A stretch of 64,000 bases of DNA from Bacillus sp. MM2020_1 (lineage in GTDB: Bacteria > Bacillota > Bacilli > Bacillales > Cytobacillaceae), in assembly GCA_011250595.1 (NCBI GenBank), contig JAANMP010000023.1, forward strand, positions 1-64,000. The letters run 5' to 3'. The translations under genes were made by a program, and so were the position numbers. Shown in pieces: positions 58,080 to 64,000 of this stretch (position 1 is the first letter of the stretch; every line of letters starts with the position of its first letter). Under the pieces are notes generated by a model. It did no database searches. It was not told the DNA's origin and saw nothing but the letters and a program-made list of their open reading frames with translations.

Positions 58080-58808
58080 TCATTTCGAAAAATCTGCAGA
58101 TTGAAAATACTTTTGTAGAATTGTCTCAACATTTTCCAAGTGAACAAGCATATATTTGCTCGCTTTTTCTTCATCTTGCTCCTTAATCGCTTCATAAATA
58201 TCTTTATGTTCTTCATAAAGTTGTTCAACTGTTGTTTGTTTAGAAAAGAGCCAAACCCGTCTTGTTTCTTTCATCGTTTCTCCCATTAATCCGGAAACTT
58301 GATTCATCAAGCTAAGCAAAAGAGGGTTTTGCGCTGCATCCGCAAGAGCAAAGTGAAATTGTAAATCTGCCTTTTCACCTAGCGTTTCATCCCCATTGGC
58401 ATTTTTCATTTCATCTAGTGCCTTCTCCATCCTGGTAAGATGCGGACTTGTCCTTTTTTTAGCTGCTGCTGCTGCTGTACCAACTTCAATAATCTTACGA
58501 ACCTCTAAAAGTTGTGCGATGTCTTCTTTATTCATTAAGATAGCTGTTGAAAGTGGGAAAGTAATTCGATTTGTTTCAAATTCGTTTACATACGTACCTT
58601 CCCCTTGCTTCATTTCAACAAGTCCCATCGCTCTTAATGATGTTAATGCTTCGCGAATCGCTGATCTCCCCACTTGAAAGTTTTCCGCCAACTGTTGTAC
58701 CGAAGCAAGTTTCTCACCAGGTTTAACTTGGCCCGATCGAATCAATTCATAAATAGCCTCTGCTACTTCTTCATATATTTTTTTTGGTTTAATTTTTTTA
58801 TATTTCAC
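58080..58808 (-). CDS. lutR: GntR/FadR-family regulator LutR
   Basis: A 242-residue repressor with an N-terminal winged helix (IYEEVAEAIYELIRSGQ, SVQQLAENFQVGRSAIREAL) and a C-terminal FCD ligand domain. It closely resembles B. subtilis LutR, which represses lutABC and lutP in the absence of lactate. The preferred start is GTG 58808 (product starts MKYKKIKPKK) with GGGG upstream; a frame from 58826 would add six residues. It lies between its two targets. Confidence 0.92.
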   Translation of the reverse strand: MKYKKIKPKKIYEEVAEAIYELIRSGQVKPGEKLASVQQLAENFQVGRSAIREALTSLRAMGLVEMKQGEGTYVNEFETNRITFPLSTAILMNKEDIAQLLEVRKIIEVGTAAAAAKKRTSPHLTRMEKALDEMKNANGDETLGEKADLQFHFALADAAQNPLLLSLMNQVSGLMGETMKETRRVWLFSKQTTVEQLYEEHKDIYEAIKEQDEEKASKYMLVHLENVETILQKYFQSADFSK

Positions 58809-58966
58809 ACAACCAGCCCCTAACAAGCATTTCCTCTTTCAGACACCCTTTTATTATACCGTTTTTTCAAAAAATGCATATACCATCCAACATCAACCCA
58901 CAAAAAACAGTTTTACACTACCTTACTATGAAAAATACTATAAAATATTAATTTTCAAAAAAAAGA

Positions 58967-58996
58967 TTGTATTTCTACCAAATTGTCACTTATAAT
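58967..58996 (+). promoter_or_regulatory. Promoter of lutP
   Basis: TTGTAT (58967-58972), 18 bases, TATAAT (58991-58996). Operator and cre lie downstream, within the first 60 transcribed bases. Confidence 0.7.
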
Positions 58997-59022
58997 TCAT
59001 TTTAGCACCGTGATACATCTAA

Positions 59023-59033
59023 TCATCAGATGA
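59023..59033. promoter_or_regulatory. Candidate LutR operator before lutP
   Basis: TCATCAGATGA, identical to the lutA site, 27 bases past the -10 of lutP. Confidence 0.8.
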
Positions 59034-59045
59034 CCTAATCACCAT

Positions 59046-59060
59046 TTGTAAGCGGTTACT
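59046..59060. promoter_or_regulatory. Perfect cre site (CcpA) of lutP
   Basis: TTGTAAGCGGTTACT fits WTGNAANCGNWNNCW at all positions. It lies 12 bases after the operator, in the leader, suggesting a transcription roadblock when preferred sugars are present. Confidence 0.85.
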
Positions 59061-59137
59061 AATTTAAGGGAGGGTAGGTATTATTTACTTAGGGGAAAAA
59101 ACAAAAAAAAAAGCTAATTCGGGGGGATTAAGCTATT

Positions 59138-60832
59138 ATGACATTTACTCAAAATTTTACCGCAGTGGGAGATAATCTCGCACTTTCAGCTGTTGTTGCA
59201 CTAATTCCAATTATTTACTTTTTCTGGGCTTTAGCAGTCAAACGGATGAAGGGCTATCTAGCCGGAATATCTACACTCGCTATAGCCTTAGTCATTGCAA
59301 TTTTTGCCTATAAAATGCCGGCAGGGATGGCATTTATGTCCGCATCCCAAGGAGCCGTATATGGTATTCTACCAATTGGCTGGATTATTATAACTTCAGT
59401 ATTTTTATACAAACTTACAGTAAAAACGGGACAATTTGATATTATTCGAACATCTGTTGTATCCATTACTGAGGACCGCCGTTTACAAGCTCTTTTGGTT
59501 GCCTTTTCTTTCGGGGCGTTCCTTGAAGGTGCTGCCGGTTTCGGTGCACCAGTAGCAATATCTGCTGCTCTATTAGTAGGTTTGGGTTTCAATCCTTTAT
59601 ACGCTGCCGGGCTTTGCCTAATTGCAAATACTGCACCTGTAGCATTCGGAGCTATCGGTGCCCCGATTATTGCTATGGAAGGTCCTACCGGAATTGCGGC
59701 TACTGAAATCTCCAAGATGGTAGGCCGTCAATTGCCGTTTCTATCTGTCTTTATCCCGTTCTATTTAGTATTTATTATGGCAGGCTGGAAGAAAACGAAA
59801 GAAGTAATGCCCGCCATTCTAGTTTCGGGAGTAGCATTTGCTGGTACACAATTTTTTACGTCTAACTTTATGGGACCAGAACTTCCCGATATCTTATCAG
59901 CGTTAGTTTCATTATTCGCACTTGCAATCTTCTTGAAATTCTGGAAGCCTAAAACGATTTTCCGTTTCACTTCTGAACAAGAGCTTGCTGCAACCTCAAC
60001 CGCAAAAACTCTAAAAACCCAAGATGTTAAACATTCAGGAGGGCAAATTTTCAAAGCTTGGTCCCCTTTCCTATTGTTAACAGGAATCATTACTTTATGG
60101 GGTATGCCTACTATTAAACTAGCTTTAACCGGGCATTATGAAGGTGCAAATGCAATCTTAAAAGCTCTTAATACCATCGGGCATTCACTAACGTTTATTC
60201 CAAATGTCCCACTAATAAATAATAAAATTATCAACACTGCCGGTGCTGCTGTTCCTGCTATTTACAAACTTGAGTTGCTTGGAGCAGCAGGGACCGCGAT
60301 CTTAATCGCAGCCATCATAACAAAATTCATTGTCGGGATTTCTTGGAAAGATTGGGCAATTACGTTTGGAGAAACCCTTAACGAGTTAAAATATCCAGTT
60401 ATTACAATTGCTTCTGTTGTTGGTTTTGCTTATGTCACCAATTCCTCTGGTATGAGTACTACTCTTGGAATGACACTTGCAAAAACAGGTTCATCGTTAT
60501 TTCCGTTTTTCTCACCTTTCCTTGGCTGGCTTGGGGTGTTTATTACTGGTTCTGATACATCTGCAAACTTATTATTCGGTAACCTGCAAAAAATTACAGC
60601 AACTTCCGTCGGCATGAATCCAGTGCTTGCCCTTGCAGCTAACTCTTCAGGTGGGGTAACTGGAAAAATGATTTCACCGCAATCTATAGCTGTTGCCTGT
60701 GCAGCGGTAGGTTTAGCAGGAAAAGAATCCGATTTATTCCGCTTCACGATTAAACATAGCTTTTTCTTAGTTATTATTGTGGGGATTCTTACCTTCCTAC
60801 AAAACGGTGTATTGTCTTGGATGATACCTTAA
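59138..60832 (+). CDS. lutP: L-lactate permease
   Basis: A 564-residue transporter of the LctP family with about 13 membrane spans. Diagnostic stretches include FGAFLEGAAGFGAPVAI, NTAPVAFGAIGAPI and FITGSDTSANLLFGNLQ. It imports L-lactate for LutABC. A G-run lies 11 bases before ATG 59138. Regulation by LutR and CcpA is suggested by the upstream sites. Confidence 0.95.
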   Translation: MTFTQNFTAVGDNLALSAVVALIPIIYFFWALAVKRMKGYLAGISTLAIALVIAIFAYKMPAGMAFMSASQGAVYGILPIGWIIITSVFLYKLTVKTGQFDIIRTSVVSITEDRRLQALLVAFSFGAFLEGAAGFGAPVAISAALLVGLGFNPLYAAGLCLIANTAPVAFGAIGAPIIAMEGPTGIAATEISKMVGRQLPFLSVFIPFYLVFIMAGWKKTKEVMPAILVSGVAFAGTQFFTSNFMGPELPDILSALVSLFALAIFLKFWKPKTIFRFTSEQELAATSTAKTLKTQDVKHSGGQIFKAWSPFLLLTGIITLWGMPTIKLALTGHYEGANAILKALNTIGHSLTFIPNVPLINNKIINTAGAAVPAIYKLELLGAAGTAILIAAIITKFIVGISWKDWAITFGETLNELKYPVITIASVVGFAYVTNSSGMSTTLGMTLAKTGSSLFPFFSPFLGWLGVFITGSDTSANLLFGNLQKITATSVGMNPVLALAANSSGGVTGKMISPQSIAVACAAVGLAGKESDLFRFTIKHSFFLVIIVGILTFLQNGVLSWMIP

Positions 60833-60847
60833 TAAAAATATAAAACG

Positions 60848-60878
60848 AAGGCACATGCTCAAACAGGGCATGTGCCTT
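60848..60878 (+). terminator. Terminator of lutP
   Basis: Perfect AAGGCACATGC / GCATGTGCCTT stem and T-run. Confidence 0.92.
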
Positions 60879-60959
60879 TTGTTATGGTTAGTCTTCTAGT
60901 CTTTTGTCAAAAATAAGCTATAATAGATAAGGTTCTCATATAAACAAAGGAGTTTTTTT

Positions 60960-62705
60960 ATGAATGTTATTTGTTCCACTTTGAATGCTAAGTTTATTCA
61001 TACGAACCTAGCGATTCGATATTTAAAGGCTTATGCAGCACCTGAATTTAACATACAAATTAAAGAATATACGATAAAGGATCCCGTCTTAAATATCGTA
61101 ACAGATCTATATCAATTGAAGCCTGACGTCATTGGATTTAGCTGCTATATCTGGAATATCGAAGAAACCATTAAAGTGGTTAATTTGTTAAAAAAAGTGG
61201 ATCCATCACTTATTATTGTTCTTGGCGGTCCTGAAGTTACATATGATACCCGTGAATGGATGGAGAAAATCCCTGAGGTTGACTTTATTGTTATTGGTGA
61301 AGGAGAACAAACCTTTAAACAACTTCTAGTTGAAATCGAAAAAAATCATAATTTTAACAAGGTACCTGGCATTGCCTTCCGTGATAATGAACAGCTAATT
61401 ATCACTCCCCAAATGAATAAACTGGATCTTAAGGATATACCGTCCCCTTATCGCTTCCCAGAAGATATCGTTCATTTAGGCAAAAGAGTCACCTATATTG
61501 AAACTAGTCGCGGTTGTCCATTTAGCTGCCAATTTTGTTTGTCATCGATTGAAGTAGGTGTCCGTTATTTTGATCGTGAAAAAATTAAAGATGATATACG
61601 TTATTTAATGGCACATGGTGCAAAGACGATCAAATTTGTGGACCGAACCTTTAATATTAGCAGGAGCTATGCAATGGAAATGTTCCGTTTCTTGATTGAT
61701 GAACATCTGCCCGGCACCGTCTTTCAGTTTGAAATTACTGCAGATATTATGCGCCCTGAAGTAATTGAATTTCTAAATCAAGAAGCCCCTAAAGGACTAT
61801 TCAGATTTGAGATCGGTGTCCAATCAACGAATGACTTTACAAATGAACTTGTGATGCGCAAACAAAATTATTCAAAACTTTCTAGAACTGTTTTAATGGT
61901 GAAGGAAGGTAAAAAGATCGATCAGCATCTAGATTTAATTGCTGGTTTACCAGAAGAAGATTACGATTCTTTCCGAAAAACGTTTAATGATGTTTTTGAG
62001 CTGCGACCTGAAGAACTGCAGTTAGGGTTTTTAAAAATGCTTCGGGGAACGGGAGTCCGACTTCGTGCTGCTGAACACAAATATGTTTATATGGATCATT
62101 CTCCCTATGAAATCTTAAGTAATAACGTTCTCTCATTTGATGATATTGTTCGAATCAAGCAGGTGGAAGACGTATTAGAAAAGTACTGGAATGACCATCG
62201 CATGGATGCAACTGTTGAATTCTTAATATCCAATGCTTTTCCATCTCCTTTTGATTTTTTCCAACAGTTTGGTTCCCACTGGGAAAAGCAAGGCTGGTCC
62301 AGAATTGGTCATCAACTGGAGGATTTATTCCGCAGACTGTATACCTTTTTGGAACACAAGGGCGTTAACGACCTCAATGTCATTGTTGGCCTAATGAAAT
62401 ATGATTATCTCAAGAACCATAAATATAAACCGAGAAAACCTTGGTGGGAAGCTAGTTTTGATAAGGAAAAGCGAACACAAATTTACAAACAAATTTCCGA
62501 ACACCCATCTATTTTAGGACAATCGTTTGTTGACCTTGGCCTAGATGAAAAGGAATTATATAAACATACCATGCTTGAGGAAATTTCCTTTGATTTATCA
62601 CTGTATCAAGCAACAGGACAGATAAATAAACATCCTTCATGTTTATTAACCTATTTTGACCCTATGAATGGGAGAACACTTATATTTTCATTTCTTGAGA
62701 ACTAA
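60960..62705 (+). CDS. B12-binding radical SAM protein (DUF4080)
   Basis: A 581-residue protein with an N-terminal cobalamin-binding domain (about 1-140; VIGFSCYIWNIEET, VLGGPEVTYD), a radical SAM core with the CxxxCxxC cluster motif in SRGCPFSCQFCLSS, and a C-terminal DUF4080 domain. The reaction is unknown; relatives methylate or modify unreactive carbons. ATG 60960 follows AAAGGAG. It stands alone, so the context gives no clue to substrate. Confidence 0.9.
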   Translation: MNVICSTLNAKFIHTNLAIRYLKAYAAPEFNIQIKEYTIKDPVLNIVTDLYQLKPDVIGFSCYIWNIEETIKVVNLLKKVDPSLIIVLGGPEVTYDTREWMEKIPEVDFIVIGEGEQTFKQLLVEIEKNHNFNKVPGIAFRDNEQLIITPQMNKLDLKDIPSPYRFPEDIVHLGKRVTYIETSRGCPFSCQFCLSSIEVGVRYFDREKIKDDIRYLMAHGAKTIKFVDRTFNISRSYAMEMFRFLIDEHLPGTVFQFEITADIMRPEVIEFLNQEAPKGLFRFEIGVQSTNDFTNELVMRKQNYSKLSRTVLMVKEGKKIDQHLDLIAGLPEEDYDSFRKTFNDVFELRPEELQLGFLKMLRGTGVRLRAAEHKYVYMDHSPYEILSNNVLSFDDIVRIKQVEDVLEKYWNDHRMDATVEFLISNAFPSPFDFFQQFGSHWEKQGWSRIGHQLEDLFRRLYTFLEHKGVNDLNVIVGLMKYDYLKNHKYKPRKPWWEASFDKEKRTQIYKQISEHPSILGQSFVDLGLDEKELYKHTMLEEISFDLSLYQATGQINKHPSCLLTYFDPMNGRTLIFSFLEN

Positions 62706-62707
62706 CA

Positions 62708-62726
62708 AAGCCGGCATAGCCGGCTT
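62708..62726. terminator. Bidirectional terminator
   Basis: Perfect AAGCCGGC / GCCGGCTT stem with a 3-base loop between the radical SAM gene and the convergent small genes; overlaps the stop of the latter. Confidence 0.88.
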
Positions 62727-62862
62727 ATTTCTTTTTATTGTTTTTCTTCTCTTTCTGTGACACCTGTAGAGTATCATACAATTTTGTGCCGTTAACATCG
62801 CCAAATTCAATGCTGAATTCTTCAGTAGGAATACGTGGTGGGGTTTTACGGCGGTTTTTCAT
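62725..62862 (-). CDS. Small basic protein with EFSxEF motif (downstream of pair)
   Basis: A 45-residue Lys-rich protein, start MKNRRKTPPRIP, with TEEFSIEFGDVNG in the middle and a poly-Lys end (KKNNKKK). Its ATG shares one base with the TGA of the preceding small gene, so the two are translated together. The EEFSxEF core resembles the gamma-SASP repeat and the GPR cleavage site, as in the gene at 25434. I do not know a named family; a spore protein is a reasonable guess. Confidence 0.65.
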   Translation of the reverse strand: MKNRRKTPPRIPTEEFSIEFGDVNGTKLYDTLQVSQKEKKNNKKK

Positions 62863-63023
62863 CAGCTTCTTCCCTTTTTCCCTAATTTAGAATTTCGGTT
62901 CTGAAACCTTATTGCATTATTATTATCTGTGAATTCCGCTGAAAATTCACTCTCCTGAACATTTTTATGGGGTGTTTTTGTATATTTTTCTACTGCATCA
63001 AACTCCGCTTTACGCTTAGCCAT
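62862..63023 (-). CDS. Small basic protein with EFSxEF motif (first of pair)
   Basis: A 53-residue basic protein, start MAKRKAEFDAVEKYTK, with ESEFSAEFTDNNN in the middle and a basic tail (KLGKKGRS). GGGAGG lies 8 bases before ATG 63023. The start MAKRK is common among small spore proteins. It is coupled to the next gene by a one-base overlap. Not recognised as a named family. Confidence 0.65.
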   Translation of the reverse strand: MAKRKAEFDAVEKYTKTPHKNVQESEFSAEFTDNNNAIRFQNRNSKLGKKGRS

Positions 63024-63157
63024 TGAAAATCCTCCCTTAAAAATTTATCTTACTACCATAGTTTTAAACAAATATAGAGTAATCATTCCTTTCCTTATTT
63101 TTCATTAATAAAATTGTATGACTCGAGGAAAATAAGAAAAAACAGGAGTGATGTGAA

Positions 63158-63511
63158 ATGAAAAAATCGAAAAATACTCAGTTGACAGATCAGGTAAGCA
63201 TGAATGAAACGATGCCACATCAAATAAATTCGCCCAGCTTTGAAGGTACTGGAATTAAGATGGAGCCTCCTTTTGTGAATAAACATGGTGTTATTATTGG
63301 TGATAGTATTTATTCCTCTCCTAATTCCCCATTAGAAACCTGGACAAAGGATACGGACCCTTCAATCATGGCTGGAGATGATTGGGTTCACCCTACAAAT
63401 GATATCGGCTGGAACACATCCGAAAATCGTGAGTTATTAGAAAAGAAAAAAAAACCGCAGGCCTACCCTTTTATGCATCCTACAAAAGATGTTAGTAAAG
63501 GTAGCGATTGA
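63158..63511 (+). CDS. DUF3905 protein
   Basis: A 117-residue soluble protein rich in Pro, Asn and Trp. INSPSFEGTGIKMEPPF, PLETWTKDTDPSIMAGDDWVHP and NDIGWNT are, from memory, typical of DUF3905, known from spore formers and of unknown function. AGGAGTGATG lies before the ATG. It is monocistronic with a terminator. Confidence 0.8.
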   Translation: MKKSKNTQLTDQVSMNETMPHQINSPSFEGTGIKMEPPFVNKHGVIIGDSIYSSPNSPLETWTKDTDPSIMAGDDWVHPTNDIGWNTSENRELLEKKKKPQAYPFMHPTKDVSKGSD

Positions 63512-63533
63512 TGCATATTAAAATTTTGTACAC

Positions 63534-63557
63534 ACTCCGGGGTATCCACTCCGGAGT
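63534..63557 (+). terminator. Terminator of the DUF3905 gene
   Basis: ACTCCGG / CCGGAGT stem and a T-run. Confidence 0.88.
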
Positions 63558-63622
63558 TTTTTAATACACCTCTAAACAAACATTGATATAATAAAGATGA
63601 GGATTTTTCGGAGGTGCAAACG

Positions 63623-64000
63623 TTGTTATTACCTGAGTTAGCAGAAAAAATCGTTAAAGAAGTAAGAAAGTTAATCGGAGAAGATATTATTGTTGTTAAC
63701 ACTGACGGGTATATCATTGCAAGTACAGACATTGAAAGAGTCGGAACCTTTCATGAAGGGGCATTGGTCGCCGCTCAAAAAAAGCGAAAGCTAACTATTA
63801 CTGATGAAGATCAATTAAAATTAATGGGTGTGAAAGCAGGAATTAATTTACCAATCTTCTTTCAACATGATGTTATTGGAGTTATTGGAATCACCGGTGA
63901 ACCAAATAAAGTCACTCCATTTGGAGAAGTAATCCGGAAAATGACCGAACTCCTTATTAGTGAAAATTATTATGCCGAGCAGTTTGATTGGCACACCCGA
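63623..64000 (+). CDS. CdaR-type sugar-diacid regulator, partial (3' end outside window)
   Basis: The first 126 residues of a longer protein cut by the window edge. The start is TTG 63623 with CGGAGGTG 6 bases upstream; the product begins MLLPELAEKIVKEV. The visible part is a diacid-recognition (PAS-like) domain: IIVVNTDGYIIASTDIERVGTFHEGA, then GVKAGINLPIFF and VIGVIGITGEP. Relatives (CdaR, YsfB) activate genes for glycerate or glycolate use. A C-terminal helix-turn-helix is expected beyond the window. Confidence 0.85.
   Translation, partial: MLLPELAEKIVKEVRKLIGEDIIVVNTDGYIIASTDIERVGTFHEGALVAAQKKRKLTITDEDQLKLMGVKAGINLPIFFQHDVIGVIGITGEPNKVTPFGEVIRKMTELLISENYYAEQFDWHTR

Noticed and set aside
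59308..60747. Antisense frames of 105-135 codons in lutP
   Set aside because: Shadows of a strongly conserved membrane protein gene; no start signals.

Overview
The window looks like chromosome of a low-GC, aerobic to facultative, spore-forming Bacillaceae (Bacillus or a close relative such as Neobacillus; the genus is inference). The evidence is strong AGGAGG-type ribosome sites, frequent TTG and GTG starts, sporulation genes (Spo0E-like, candidate small spore proteins), and long blocks of gene order matching the pdh, yku, ykv and ykw regions of Bacillus subtilis from memory. There is no rRNA, tRNA, CRISPR array, phage or intact insertion sequence.

Layout. 1-7000: pyruvate dehydrogenase operon pdhABCD (minus) and lipoprotein ykyA. 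7100-11800: peptide deformylase, a HAD phosphatase, an overlooked 23-residue cationic peptide, rpoY-rnjA, and the potassium channel regulator ktrC. 11860-21050: a DUF4349 lipoprotein, thiol/peroxide genes ykuV-ykuU behind a PerR-like box, lysine genes dapH-dapL, ccpC, an MFS exporter, the CBS protein darB, ykuJ and a degenerate EAL protein ykuI. 21100-29100: C39 peptidase, Tat-exported phosphoesterase ykuE, ykyB, patA, a spore-protein-like gene, ykwC, an SDR, an azoreductase and small genes. 29300-35200: ptsHI and glpK-glpD. 35400-43800: ykvS, a CPBP protease, ykvI, clpE under two CtsR operators, an M3 oligopeptidase, an MhqR-type regulator with its palindrome, and an MFS pump. 43800-52050: interspersed repeats, a hemerythrin gene with an FNR-type promoter, the fixABCX operon with a perfect cre, a ZIP transporter, Spo0E and mtnU. 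52050-60900: an 876-residue fused 2-oxoacid:acceptor oxidoreductase, also with an FNR-type promoter, then lutABC, lutR and lutP. 60960-64000: a B12/radical SAM protein, two overlapping small basic genes, a DUF3905 gene and the start of a CdaR-type regulator.

How it fits together. The window is rich in central carbon and redox functions: aerobic pyruvate oxidation (PDH), a ferredoxin-type 2-oxoacid oxidoreductase, FixABCX (which can exchange electrons between NADH, ferredoxin and quinone), lactate oxidation and uptake, glycerol use, and PTS phosphotransfer. HPr carries both His15 and Ser46. CcpA-type cre sites lie before glpK, fixABCX and lutP, so the corepressor and three likely targets are encoded together. 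Two separate genes (hemerythrin and the fused oxidoreductase) share an FNR-like box placed at exactly the same distance from a -10 element.

The most unusual items are the fused oxidoreductase with a shortened gamma domain beside FixABCX, the paired FNR-type promoters, the 23-residue amphipathic peptide, three small basic proteins sharing an EF(A/S)xEF motif, and two families of hairpin repeats at gene 3' ends, one of which directly abuts stop codons.
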